A stretch of 64,000 nucleotides of DNA from Haemaphysalis longicornis (GCA_013339765.2 JABSTR010001672.1:1-64000), one strand, 5' to 3'. Shown: positions 12,062-26,779, counted from the stretch's first letter. Notes: generated by a model from the sequence alone, not told the origin. Numbers and translations: made by a program.

Positions 12062-12292
12062 CTCACCAAACCCGAAACGTGACCGTCGTCGTCCACGCGA
12101 ATGGTACCAACGAGGCCGCCGCTGAATAAAGCACATTCGAAGTCGTGCGAGATTTGAACCTGCGTGTGCAGAGTGGGAGCCGAGTATGTTTCCACTGCGC
12201 TAGCTCGGCATTCTGCCAGGGGTGCGAACAAGCATCAGCCTGATGCATGCCGCGCGACGCTGACGAACGTGACGGTACGTGAATAGAACAAA
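12062..12292 (-). repeat. Dispersed repeat with internal tRNA-like domain, copy 2
   Basis: Same family and orientation as 7444-7695. On the minus strand it has an A-box-like TAGCGCAGTGGAA and a B-box-like GGTTCAAATCT, with about 75 bp of shared sequence upstream of the tRNA-like part. It begins about 20 bp after the right end of the split MITE. Confidence 0.65.
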
Positions 12293-12435
12293 AGAGCTTC
12301 GACTGTGCGACTGTGTGTCGTGCGCGGAACGAACCAATGGAGAACCCGGGTACTTTTTGCGATGAAAAAAAAAATGTATGGAGCACCGGCGTTCCACAGA
12401 GAACTTCTGCTGCAGCCAGCGCTACCTAAAAGCGT

Positions 12436-12540
12436 TTTTTTATTTAACAAATTAACCATATTTTATTTAACCATTTTATTTAACAATTTAACCATTAGCG
12501 GTTTTTATTTAACCATATTTAACAATTATTTAAAGTGTTT
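12436..12540. repeat. AT-rich minisatellite based on TTTAACCAT/TTTAACAAT
   Basis: Irregular repeats of TTATTTAACCATTTTATTTA and TTTAACAATT. No coding capacity. Confidence 0.75.
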
Positions 12541-15388
<2,848 letters not shown>

Positions 15389-15427
15389 TATTCGTCTAAT
15401 AGAGAACTTGGGCTCTCTCTCTCTGCG

Positions 15428-15503
15428 TTAAGCCCGCTCTACATGGTGCGAATTTCCCTCCGAATTCGCAGTCGCGGCGCCGCTCGTGCGGCAAAACGAT
15501 TTA
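15428..15503 (+). mobile_element. Single arm of the GCCCGTTCTACA MITE
   Basis: TTAA (15428-15431) is followed by GCCCGCTCTACATGGTGCGA and about 70 bases matching the left arm of the complete element at 25112-25362, ending GGCAAAACGATTT. The second arm is missing, so this is a truncated copy. Confidence 0.75.
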
Positions 15504-15924
15504 GAGGCATGCTGAGTGATTCTCCTCCGATGTTCTTTAAACAAAGCTGACCGCTCCGTCGCGTGCCCTCGGCAGTCCATAAAAAAAATGTTCGACGTCA
15601 CCTGTTACGCCACACGTTGGGCACAGAGGTGAGGAGATAAGGTTCAGCTTATGGAGCCACACCGGTGTCCGCGCTGAGTTGGTCCGGATGCGGAACAACT
15701 AGTAAGGATGCTTCTGTCCTCTTCATTCCTTGGTAACACAAGGTTGGCGTTGTGGTCGCCAAAGAGGCCTGAAATGTTCTTTAATGATGGCGCTTAAAAT
15801 GCGCCGTTCGTCTGAAGCCACTTTCAGAAAACGAGCAGACGATGTGCTTCACGGGCCAACTTGTCCGCGGCTTCGTTTCCAAGCACTCCTACGTGGGAAG
15901 GAAACACACAAGACATCACTTCAG
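15504..15924. other. No recognisable gene
   Basis: Neutral-composition DNA between the MITE arm and the satellite. Nothing assignable. Confidence 0.45.
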
Positions 15925-16420
15925 ATCAGGCTCACACTACGTTTCGATGAATTCCGTAGCTTTTCGCCCCTCCCCCAAGTTAGGCCTGGTGATAAACAGG
16001 CACTTTTCTTACGTTTTGCATTATCTAAAATGAGGTCCAGACTCAGTGCATAACGAAGTGGACATGTCAGGACTTTAGATCAAGCCCACAGTACGTGTCG
16101 ATAACTCTGTGAAGCAGGATTTCAGACGTCTAACAAATATTTTGCGCTGCCTCGAAGTTGGGCTTGGCGGTAAACAAGCACCTTTCTTAGGCTTTTCGTT
16201 TGCTAACAGACGGTGAACACGCCATGCATAACGAAACGCACATATCGTGACCTTAAGCAGAGCAAACGATATGTTTTGGTGACTTATGCCAAGCAGAAGT
16301 TTACACAACCCGAAAAAATGGTTTCCGCTGTCTCGTAGTTAGGCCTATCGGTAAGAAAGTGCGCTCCTCACGTTTTTCGTCATCCAACAGCGGTTAGCGC
16401 GCGGTGTATAACAAAACGCA
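15925..16420. repeat. Diverged tandem repeat, ~180-bp unit, about 2.7 copies
   Basis: The word AAGTTAGGCCTGGTGATAAA at 15977 recurs in diverged form at 16155 and 16336 (GTTGGGCTTGGCGGTAAACA, then GTTAGGCCTATCGGTAAG). Each copy continues with CTTACGTTTTGC-like words and GCATAACGAA(A)CG. Spacings are 178 and 181 bp. A partial unit precedes (TCACACTACGTTTCGATGAA against CCACAGTACGTGTCGATAAC). The copies are old. No coding capacity. Confidence 0.75.
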
Positions 16421-19109
16421 GTCAACACTGCCGCCATTCGTGAGCCTTTGTATTCCAAGAAACGAAACAAGAAGAAAGAAAAGAAGAAAACGCAGCAGCG
16501 AATCCACCGAAGGGGCAACGAACCCGTAGCGAACACGTTACGTGCCCCGGAACCGAACTGACGCTGCGGAACCGATCACACTACCAGAGGGCGCGCACTG
16601 CCGCCTCGAGTGCGGACCGCCGCGAAGAAAAGCAGTGCTCGCGGGGCTTGGAAATGAATGGCAAACTGTCGCCGCGTCTATTTTTCCCACCGCAACCACG
16701 GAACACCATTCGCTCTCCTTTCCGGCCGCCAAGAAGAGGAGGACGGGGCTTTGGTCCCTTCTTTGCCTTGTTTCAATTCGCGCCGCCAGAGGGCGCGCAC
16801 AATCGAATCGCTTTTGTACGCTCAAGCGCAGACAGTCTGCCTCAAGTAAGAGCACGGAAGGAACAAAGGGATGGGAAAAAAAATGGATGGAGAGAAAAAG
16901 TGCAGAGCGAGACAAAAACGAAGATGAGGATGAGGACGAAGAAAGGATGAGGAGGCGAGAGAAGATGAGGAAGCGATGAGTTAGAATACCGCAGCCGACG
17001 CCCATCTCGAGCGTTCTCAATGGCGCGAAAGGGCATGCGGGGAGCAGTTGTCGATCTCGACGAGAGCGAGGCGGATGAAAAAGGAACGGGTAACGAATAG
17101 AAGGAACGCTTATACGTGCGGGGGAAGGAAATGGAAAAGAGAGCGCGCGCGCGAGAAATCGAGGCAAGAGGAATTAGCGCTCATATTTCACCCTGTCGGG
17201 GGTCTACCGCAGTGCCTGCCGGTACACACACACGCGCGCGCCACCCACTCTTTCTCCTTTTCCCAGTCTCTTTTCGTTAACGCTCTGGGCAGAAGTTCTC
17301 TTATATATACCTCGCGCCCGCACCCGCGACGACTTCACCCGCTAAGCCTATTCCTCCGTTTTCTTCTATCGACAACTTCCTCTCTCGCTCGCTCTTTCTT
17401 TCTGAATTGATTCCCGACGCTTGATCGTTCCTTGGTGGACTTAACAGCGTCCTTATGGGTTAGCGACTAGACCGTTAAACTACGCCGCTCATACCTACAG
17501 CCGGTACAGAGCAGAACTTGCGAAGTTGTGTGGGCCGCAGAAACCACGAAAAAGGCGGAAGGAAATGGACAACGACGTAGCGAAATATAACGACAATAAA
17601 CAGAGAAATAGAGCACACAGGGAAAGAGATCTGCGAATACTCGTCTTTCAATTGTAGGTGATACGAGAACTTTGTGCGCGGTCGAACCGGGTTCCCCAAG
17701 GAGGCCTTCTTACCTCTACACCATTTTCATGCCGCCCTTTGGCTTCCAGCCGAACATTTCTCTTGAGGGTGTATGCGCTCTATCATCTATTTCCCCACGC
17801 ACACTCACACAGGCCGACGGTAACGTTCAGCGACGGGGCCGCGACCGATTATAGACACCACGCGCGCACGTCCCGCCCTGTGTTGTACACCAGGCCCGCG
17901 ATCGCCTCCTCTGCCGATCGGACCGGTTTCGATAAATTCCTCCGGCCGCTTCCGTCGCTTCCACCAACACCCGCTAGGTCAACACGAAGGCCTAAGCAGT
18001 GCATCATCACTCAAGGGCCGACTCGATCCCAATGAACAGACGAGCTCGCGTGAATCGCGTGCGTGCAGCGACCGAATCAGAGCAGCTGCAGCACTCGAAT
18101 CACCCGTGCATAGAGGTTACGTGGCACTCAGCTGCGGGGCCTTCTCGTCAAGCGGGCGCTGCACTCATCCGCCCCCGCAGTTGGTGCGAGGGGAGAGCCC
18201 GCGTGTTCGGCGGTCGTAATTAATGGTGCGACCTCTTCGCGCGACCCGGACAACTCGGCGGGCCTGCTGGAGGCAGGACGGTGCCATTCACAAAAGACGC
18301 GCGACTTATCATCGCTGTTCAGCATCATTGCGGCGTCTGGCGCACGCCTAACGGCGCGATCAAGAAATTCGTTTTCTTTCTTTAGGTTGCCAATATTTTA
18401 TAACTAACCACGGCCGGCTTACAAACTCTCGTAAGTGTGTCGTGGAGCTAGCGTTTTAATGACTCTCACGTTCTAAGGTTTAGAGCATAGTTGGGGTATA
18501 TATATATAGTTAGCGGTGATAAACTGGGCAAGTTTTCATTCGCCTCAGAGGATTAAAACTGAGCGCGCTGGCGGCACGCAGTCTAACCTAGCAGCTGGCT
18601 ATGACCCGCAGGCGAGAGTTCTGAGCCGCGTTTTGGTCACGTTAACGAAAAAAAAAAAAAATGAAGCTACCGCCTCGCTGAGGATTTTGATAAGCAGAGG
18701 GAGGGTTACACACCGTCACTCCCCAAAGTACCCAGGAGGGATACACCGCTCCTCTTATCAGGAGCGTTATCGTGATATTATTCATACCGTTTGCATTAGT
18801 ATTCATAACCCCGCTTATAGCGATTTCTCCCCTGTGAGTGGTTGCTGGGCATGAATGTGTGTACGCGTTTACGATAGAGATGACGCGGCCTATACGTATA
18901 CGAACGGAGACGTTTTTCTTCTTCTGAGTGAGCTGTACATTATAATTTACAACAAACAAGGATTTGCCACACTTTTCGACAAAGTCATCTCTCAATAATG
19001 CGACATTAAGCACAATAGCGCCCGGCAACGCAACACTGGTGCGGCGGCTAAGCAGGTGGCGCTTCCCGCAGAAAAGGTCCCCGTGAAGTCGCAGGTAGGG
19101 TTAACAGGG
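16421..19109. other. No recognisable gene; low-complexity and GC-rich DNA
   Basis: Purine-rich segments (16440-16490; GATGAGGATGAGGA at 16920-16975) and pyrimidine-rich DNA (17250-17410) generate frames of up to 209 codons that are biased in Ser/Leu or Arg/Lys and overlap on both strands. No domain is recognised. AT dinucleotide runs occur at 17301 and 18496. Confidence 0.45.
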
Positions 19110-19430
19110 TATTAGATGACACTGTTGACTGTTTGTAGAGGTTTAACGCGCCGACGCAACGTAGGCGATGAGGCGCGCCGTAGTGGAGGGCTCCGGATTA
19201 ATTTTGACCACCTGGGGATCTTTAACGTGTGCCGAAATCTCGTACACACGGGCGTTTTTGCTTTTCGCCTCCATCAGAAAAGCGGTCGCCCGGCCAGGAA
19301 ACGAACCCGCGACGCTCGTGCGCCAGGAGGCGGCCGCCGGGCCATCGCAATCGAGCGCACCCGCGACTAGCCACATGCACCGCGCAACGCCTTAGCCACT
19401 GAGCCACCGCGGCGGGTGTATTAGATGACA
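19110..19430 (-). mobile_element. tRNA-derived SINE with perfect 13-bp target duplication
   Basis: The element (19123-19417) is flanked by GTATTAGATGACA at 19110-19122 and 19418-19430. On the minus strand it starts CCCGCCGCGGTGGCTCAGTG (A box), then has a B box GGTTCG. The body has GGCGAAAAGCAAAAACGCCC, ACGAGATTTCGGC and AATTAATCCGGAGCCCTCCA, ending in GGCGCGTTAAACC. About 50 bases not found in the other copies lie between the A and B boxes. The 3' tail is not the usual (CAAT)n but CTACAAACAGTCAACAG. Non-coding; LINE-dependent mobilisation is inferred from the target duplication. Confidence 0.92.
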
Positions 19431-20210
19431 TACAACGCGAAAAATCGCTCGCTTTCACCTATGGCGCAATAAGAAAACTCCGCGACCGAGTTGAAAAACC
19501 AACGAGCGGACGTTTTTCTAGGACGAAAAACAGTAACCCGGGAAGCGAACGCTATTTTTAAAGCTAGCGGCTAACTGCGAAGAAGTCAAGTTGTTATTTA
19601 CGCTACCGAATACTTCACGAGAACGACGATTAAAAACGACACGCGCAGTATAAATATCTTCTAATAACTGATTATGTTATAGCTTTATCTGTTGCGCGGA
19701 CTGTTTCCCTCCAGCTTTGTTTCTTCTGGATGCCAGATGTGTTTCGGGCAAATAAGCAGTTGTTAGCAGAGCTTTCTTACACTGCGAGTCGTTCTGAACC
19801 CTCGTCCTAATTGTGTCGTCATCGGTAGCGCTTTACTTTCCCAAGATGAAGTGCCAAGAAGCCTCTTTGCAGCGTTGTTATTGACACCTTTGAACAAATT
19901 CTGCTTTATTTCCGTAAATCATAAACAATTACGTGGCGCCATTAAAACTTCTCAGATGCAGGGACATTTGAAACAGTCACTGTGTTATAATAAACTTGTA
20001 ACAGCACGAAAAACGACGCTTGATCAGAACAACAACAACAAAAAAACTGTGGTTGATTCATCTATCATAGGAGTCGGTAAAACACGAAAGTGAAATGTGC
20101 ACCGAAATCTGCAGCGAAATCTGCAGCTGAGCATGATTCGCGGGTCGGGGGCTGTCCTTTGGGTGTGCTTGGCGAGCGACGTCCTGCTGGCGGGTCACTT
20201 CGGCAAAGAT
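19431..20210. other. No recognisable gene
   Basis: Neutral to AT-rich DNA with only short frames. Nothing assignable. Confidence 0.45.
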
Positions 20211-20486
20211 GTACTGGCGTCATTTCCGTGACGGATACGACGTCAGTGAAATCTTGGTGTATCCCGGCTTAAAACACTTTCGTGTTAAAATATAAAACCA
20301 GAAAACGAACAACCCTAAGTATAACGTACTCTTCAGTACTAAAGGTTGCTTCCCCGCAAGGAGATCCTGTGTGCAGGGGTGCACCCTTTACAGGCCGCTT
20401 GCTTCGTTGTACTGGCGTCACTTCCGTGACGGATATGACGTGGTGAAATCTTCGTGTATCCAGGCATAAAACACTTTCGTGTTAAA
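20211..20486. repeat. ~80-bp block repeated at 198-bp spacing
   Basis: GTACTGGCGTCATTTCCGTG at 20211 recurs at 20409. Both continue with ACGGATA.GACGT, GTGAAATCTT.GTGTATCC and AAAACACTTTCGTGTTAAA. The DNA between the blocks is not clearly repeated. It may be a fragment of a dispersed satellite-like family. Confidence 0.8.
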
Positions 20487-22397
20487 GCTCGCTGTCCGCA
20501 TTCCCTTCCCATTTCCCACTGCCTTCTCCCTCTTCCCTTTGTTTTCAACTAAACCCTCTCCGCTACGTCTCAAGGGAGATCAGGGGCGTCTCCCCGGGCC
20601 CGTACTCCTATAGCTGTGGGTCGCTGCATAGCTTTTCCCCTTTATTTTATCTCCACCTTCCGGTGGCCAAAATTCCATTTGTCACTTGGCAAATTCATTT
20701 ATTTTGCGACTGCGTAAACCGGTTGTACTTCGTGGGGTGCCGGTCGAAACACTTGATTTATATTGGTCTGTCTCATTTACTCAATGTCTCACCGATGCAA
20801 TCTATGCGTGAGCTTTGGCCATGATTTCAGTTCTTTGTATTTAGAAAAAAGAAAAAGAAAACATCGGTTGGGCGTCTTGCAGTTGTGCACTGGCGGGAAG
20901 GCGCCGAATCATTCCCCATGTGGTCTGCGCTTGCGTTCTGGCAATTCTGCTTAAATATGCACAGTCGACACCACTTTTAAAGAGCAATTTTTGCGGTCTG
21001 CCATAGAAGCAAACGTAGATTTCATCATTTCAATGGCCGCACGAATCTCCAGGGCGAAGTTCGTCTAGTCTATACTACGAACTGCCCGGTTTTATCTACT
21101 TAGCGCTATTTAACGTCAGGGAGAGAATTTTACTCCACACAACAGCTTCAGTTTGTGATTATAAATATATGGGCGACAAATTTCCCAGGAGAAATCGGAA
21201 TTGACGTGACGGTTATAAATGCGATTCGGAAGAAAACATCGCGCGATACCCGAAGACGAAACCACGTACTTATGCTGCGCATTCGTGAGGTACCATAGGC
21301 TACAGCACCGTGGGCTACAGACATCCCTGATGTCAGTAAACAAGCCGGTGAAGAAATTGGAACGTCCATTCGAAACTGCTACACTTTTGCAGCTAGCGCT
21401 TTGCTGATGGGCATAACTCCTATACAGTTCTACAACGGCGGCTATTTCGACAGCAGTCAAAAGCTACTCTAGCGCCGCCACGCCTCTGTGGCGTCGCGCA
21501 GTGAAGTTGACCAAGTACCGCCGCACGACAGCGCGGTTTCACGAAACTTGACCATTTTCCTTGACTTGGCAGTTGGAAACTTAACTTGGCAATTTGCCTT
21601 TACCGTTTCGGAGCCGGAAACCACAGCACCTGAAACACCAGGAGGCAGCAGGAGCGGGTACTCACCTGCGAGGAGGAAAACAAAGGCGCGTTTCAGGCAT
21701 TTCGTTCGTTCAGGCATGAAGCAGTGAATAAGCTGAACGCAGAGCTAATATACAGCGTCCTTGCAAAGTTCCACACAGGCATGAAAAATGCGCTGCTGCT
21801 TTCTTTTCAATGGAGAAAAACCTTGTTCTTTCTTGAACTGCGCACACAAAAGGCGGATTCCATACAGGTTCCACGTTGCGACAGCAGAGGGAAGATGCTA
21901 ATGGTCAAAGAAAGAGTCGAAAGGCACGAGATTTTATTTGTTGAATAACGTTAAATTTCCCGAATTCCGTCGATATTAAATGTTATCGCGTTTCAATCGC
22001 GAGATCGCGCCGTTTTGACCTGTCCGGTGACCGATGCCGAGGGAATTGCAATTCCCCCCTCCACGACAATCCAGAAGGTCAGACGAGCCGCACGTTACGG
22101 GGTGTGGAACGGAGAGACACTGCCCGCTTTTCTCCTTGCCCCTAAACACGTTCATCGTCATCATCTCCATCAGCAGTATCATCCTTATCATCAGCAGCAG
22201 CCTGGCTGTGTCCACCGCAGGACGAAAGCTTCTCCAAAGATCTGCAGCCACATCTATCGTCGAGTGGCAACAGTGTGTCTGTAAAATCATTTAAAAGGTT
22301 TCACGTAACGCAAAAATCCCCATTTTCACCACCACAACTCTCCCTCTCCCAATTTCTAGACGAAGCACCACACGAGGGTACTAAATGGAACAAAAAA
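20487..22397. other. No recognisable gene
   Basis: Short frames only. A CATCATC-rich patch lies at 22150-22200. No repeat match within the window was noticed. Confidence 0.45.
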
Positions 22398-22575
22398 ATG
22401 GCCGCGTATCTGCTTCTTTCATTGCAAAAGTCGCCGAAAGACAATAGTCGACTGGCGCCCCTGCCAAGTAAAGGCCTCCCTTCTCTTTCCCGCTCACCTT
22501 TCGCGTCTAGAGGTTTGCTCAAGTAAATTTAAATTTACCGCGTTCTACTGCTCCAAGTCGGGTGCTTCGATGCCA
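22398..22575 (+). repeat. Dispersed repeat related to 63003-63210
   Basis: Diverged but collinear words are shared with 63003-63210: ACCGCGT.T.TGCT, GCAAA.GTCG.CGAAAGA, ATAGTC..CTGGCGCC, GTTTGCTC and TCGGGTGC. Same orientation. No frame of note; the origin is unknown. Confidence 0.55.
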
Positions 22576-24270
22576 GCGCTGCCGTACGGCGGAGACGCGC
22601 GTGAGTTGAGGCACCCTACTACAAACATTTATAGAACCACGATGCCCTACTGTACGGGCGTTACAAGCAGAACGTGGATCCCATCTGGTGGAACCTTTCG
22701 TTGCTATTTCCGTTTGATTCATTAAATGCCGCCACGCGGTAGCGCTACAGCAGCAGGCGACAGTTTTCTGTCGTCGATGTAGTATTTCATTTGTTATCGC
22801 AAAAAACAAGCATCCATGAATTTTTTAATGAAGGAACACTGGAAATATCACTTATGTATTGATTTTCTGCGTTATATTTGCGTAATGTCTTGTTCTTGTT
22901 CAACAATGTTGACAAGTATGAACACTGACACCGGACTTAGATGTTTAGATTTGGCTGTGAGTATACAAGACTGTTGCGCAGATTCAGTTTCACGTTGGCC
23001 GGGTGGTAGAATCGAGTCACACACACAGACAGACAGACAGACAGACCAAAATGTCTGCGTTTTAGTAGACCAAGAAAGACTATCGTCTTTAAAATTCGAT
23101 TGCTGCTTTCCGCCGTTCTCCCGCTCCGGCTCCAACGTGGCAGGTTGCAAGGAAAAACAGTGCACATTCACACAAAGGCGATTATTCTAGTGAATGCTAC
23201 ACCAGGATGCGCGAAGTCATGACTCGAAAAGCTCGCGATAGAACACTTCGCCTTATTTTAGCCTATACTGGCCCACTGGGACGCACATACGCTTTGAGTG
23301 CGACGATATAATTTCCTCGACAGCGAAGAAAAAATCGGAAAAACCGCCGAAGAGTGCCTATTCGGCCCGATAATCAACAAGCGGGCACGCAGTTCAATTT
23401 CGCGTTCGTCCAGCTTTAAACCGGTGAACACGGACAGAAAACAAATATTTAGTAGAAAGCTTGCTAAAAAAAAGACGGGAAAGAAGAAGACGCTTAAATT
23501 GAAAACAAGAAGTCCTCACACACACTATGAAAGGCAGACCACTGTAGAAAAGCGTGTCAGGAAAAAAAAAAAGGGGGGGGGGGGGGGCAGGGGAGGTAGT
23601 GGAACGAAGTGGAGGAAAGGCGTGGAAGAGATTGATTCTCGGGATTCGAAACCCGATTCTCAGTGACGCTTACAAGCGGCGAAGTCGACGGTGGATCGAT
23701 CTCAAAATCCGAGCAGAGCGTCGCGCGACGACACAAAATACGAACGGCGTTTAAAGAGGAAGCGAGAACGAGCGAAGAGCCGAAGGAAAGAAAGGCAAGG
23801 AGGAAACGAATCCGGCCTATACACGGAGGAGCGCGTAAGTATAGGCTCCGCGAAAAGAAGAAACAACGCGCAAAAAAACCGAAAGCACGTGCAAATAATC
23901 CGTTTCTAAGAGAAAAAGAAGATAAAATGGGGAAGAGATCGGGAGAGACAGCTACGGAATAAACAGAGAAAAGAAACCTCGGACTCACGAATCGATGGGT
24001 CGGCTCCTGCCGATACGGAAACCGCCATACAGGAGGACTGCACGCACATATGGTACGGCGCCACCAATCCACAAGTGACGCCAATGCAGACTGCGCCGTT
24101 GTAAACGGCCTAATTGAAGTGGCTTCGTGATATGGGGCGTTCGCGACTTGGAGAATTGCTCGACCAACAGGCGAACTGCGTCAAATGAGCAGCGGCGGCT
24201 TGCTGCTTTTGTGGTGCATGTTCGCTCGCAGTCGCACAGGGTACCGCATTCCGATGACGACGTCGATTGT
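22576..24270. other. No recognisable gene
   Basis: Contains a short (CAGA)n run at 23020-23046 and A/G-rich DNA from 23450 to 23950. The Lys/Arg- and Ser/Phe-rich frames on the two strands there are composition effects. No domain recognised. Confidence 0.45.
23573..23587. repeat. Poly-G run, 15 bases
   Basis: G15 preceded by an A-rich run. Confidence 0.9.
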
Positions 24271-24274
24271 TTAA

Positions 24275-24931
24275 AGGGGCCCTAAATAGGCTTTCCAAAT
24301 GTCGTCGCCATTTCAATCGCGCGCAATCGCTAGAGTACCCCTTCACGACAACGTGTACCAAATATTACACCATCTGCGTAAAGCAGGGGCCGCACAAACA
24401 CGAAAAAGAAGATTTCACTTCCTCCCCTGGCTCACCCACCATACCTTCCGCCCGCCACACTTGCGCGCTCTGACGCAGTTCTTTCCGGCTCTGACCGCCG
24501 GCGCGCGCTCTATGAACGCACGACACACTGCCCAGTGCGGCTCCGCGAACGCGAACCACAGCGACAGCGCTCACCGTCAACCGCACCGGAATCTGGTGGG
24601 TGGAGCATGCGCGTCGAGTGCTAAAAAAAAAAAAAGCGCGCGCAGGCTTGGCGCAGCCAATGACTGCACGTACATCAAGGGGGGTGATGGATTGCCCTGT
24701 TTCTCTCGGTGGTCTTGCGCCGGGTTGATGACGTCGCGGCTTCCACAGTGCTTCGGAGGAGCTACTAGAGGAGGAGAGCCCCAGGCCTTATGGGTGGCCC
24801 CTTTTAATGAGCGATAACTCGGCTAATACTTAACGCATTTAAACAATTTTTGCGGGATGACGTTCCTTGGATAGTACTCCAGTGACCGCGCACGCAAAAT
24901 CGTAACATTTGGCAGCCTATTTAGGGCCCCT
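24275..24931. mobile_element. 657-bp TTAA-flanked MITE (AGGGGCCC family)
   Basis: The ends are perfect inverted repeats: TTAA (24271-24274) then AGGGGCCCTAAATAGGC, and GCCTATTTAGGGCCCCT then TTAA (24932-24935). The match continues imperfectly inward. The interior has no transposase-like frame; the 172-codon frame that covers much of it has no motif. The ends fit TTAAAGGRR, the terminal consensus I recall for T2-type, piggyBac-like MITEs of Xenopus. A non-autonomous cut-and-paste element is the likely identity. Confidence 0.88.
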
Positions 24932-25111
24932 TTAAAGGGCGAGCACCGCAACGATTGGGTGGTGAAGAACACCGCCTTGTAACCATGATACAGCAGGGGG
25001 ACAGCTCGGTACCATAACAAAGCTCCACGCCGGTGGAGCAGAGTTTCTTTATGTCTTGTCTTTGTTGCGTTTGGCGCCGCTCACGCTAGCGTGAAAAACT
25101 TATCCCATAAA

Positions 25112-25362
25112 GCCCGTTCTACATGGTGCGAATTTCGGCTGCGAATTCGCAGCTGCGGCGCCGCTCGTGCGGCAAAACGATCTTTTTTTTTCCATTTTCA
25201 CTGCTCCGATAAATTGCCAAATGTCAAATGGCATTCACAGAAGACGGTCAACTATTCCAAACATTCGGCATTTGCCACAGCAACGAAAGTAGACCGTTTT
25301 TCCAGACGAGCGGTGCCGCAGCTGCGAATTCGCAGCCGAAATTCGCACCTTGTAGAACGGGC
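25112..25362. mobile_element. 251-bp MITE with ~75-bp terminal inverted repeats
   Basis: The left arm GCCCGTTCTACATGGTGCGA... and the right arm ...TTCGCACCTTGTAGAACGGGC pair almost throughout, including GGCTGCGAATTCGCAGCTGC and GGCGCCGCTCGT against ACGAGCGGTGCC. The right flank is TTAA (25363-25366); the left is TAAA, one base off. A truncated copy at 15428 also begins with TTAA. Only about 100 bp of non-repeated centre remains. No coding capacity. Confidence 0.88.
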
Positions 25363-25366
25363 TTAA

Positions 25367-26779
25367 TTATGTTTCCGTTTCATTCAGCTTTTATGCTGAC
25401 TTTCTTCGGTGCCGTTTTAACCCCGCAACGTCTTTGTTTTGGTGTTTCAATTCTTTTCAGTTAATGGCATGTGGCAGCTGGTTTAGTTATAAATTCCTGA
25501 TGTTAATTTTTTTATTGGTTTACCTTACTTTTTGAATTCCACTCTCCCCCTTCCGCTTCATATGTGACTTCACGATCATCTGACGTCACACGACCATGTG
25601 GAGTCACAGCCCTCTCAAACAATTAATCTAGTCTTTGTCCCGAATAAAAAAAATGAATGCGTACTTCTAATTAAAAAACTGCAGGTAAAATTTTCGTTAA
25701 TCGCCGTAATATTACAAATGTTTTGTCTATATATACTTCGTACTTAAAATCATTGCGGAGTTATGATGATGGTAGTGTTTTTTTTTTTTTAATCCAGAAC
25801 GATTGTGTTTAACGTGTAGGGGCCACACCTGCGCTCCGAGGCTCGCCACAGTACCGCGCTTCGGTTTATTTAGAGCACTTTTTGTCTAGTTAATCCGGAT
25901 CCCCAACATAAAGCAAACTACGCGGCGTTTAGATGCTGTGAATCCCTGCAACTCATCGGAATCAGCGTGCAATTGTACTTTTCGAGGAAACATGTGGCAA
26001 CTCTTCCGCGGCGACGTTTGAAAAGAATGTAATTTGTAACTGCGTAAGAGAGGAGAAGCGGCATGAACGAACCCGCGGAACCGAATTTGTCTCGGGAGCC
26101 GGCCACGCCCGCCAGCACGAGAGGAGGCGGACGCATTAACTGCGGCCCAAAAACTCCCCGTAATTACCGCGATTGCTCCATTAAATCCTGCGAATAAGAA
26201 TCGCCAAGACAGAACACTGGGCCGCACGCTTATCCTACCAAGAAAAAAAAAAAAAAAACCGCCGCTCCCATTTCCTTTTTTCGCCTTACAGCGCAAAATA
26301 ATGAAAACGGGCGTTCTCCCGGCGTGGTTCCGCTGTGTTTTCCCCAAGCGTTTCCTTAATTCCCGCTTTTATGCGTCCGGCTATCTACTTCGTTTTTGGG
26401 CCTCCAGCAGGGATTTTTTTTTTTTCGGCAGGACTCCTTCGCCGCCGCTGTTTCGCGTGGGCCATTCATGCGATTAACGTCGCCGTCGCCGCTCCGCCTT
26501 GTGTTTACACGGGAAGAGTTATAAACGCGCTCATAAATATTCTCCGTCCGCAACCTGCTAATCGCAGCCACCGATTGTTCGCGTTTTCCCCCCACATTTT
26601 TTAACGTAGCGTTTCAGTTTTACGCTACATCAATTAATTTCCGGCTCTTTTTTTCTTCTTACCCTTCGTTATCTAAAACTTTCATGTATGCTCACAAAGA
26701 AAACAGAAAGAAAAAAAGGGGACAGTTTGCGATTTAGGTTTATAGGCATGTCTCCCTCCAAGTTAAACTTTGCAGGTAT
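25367..26779. other. No recognisable gene
   Basis: AT-rich to 25900, more GC-rich after. Frames of up to 153 codons on opposite strands lack motifs. A poly-A run lies at 26240-26258. Confidence 0.45.

Noticed and set aside
16538..17167. 209-codon minus-strand frame
   Set aside because: Ser/Phe/Leu-rich low complexity with equally open plus-strand frames; no motif.
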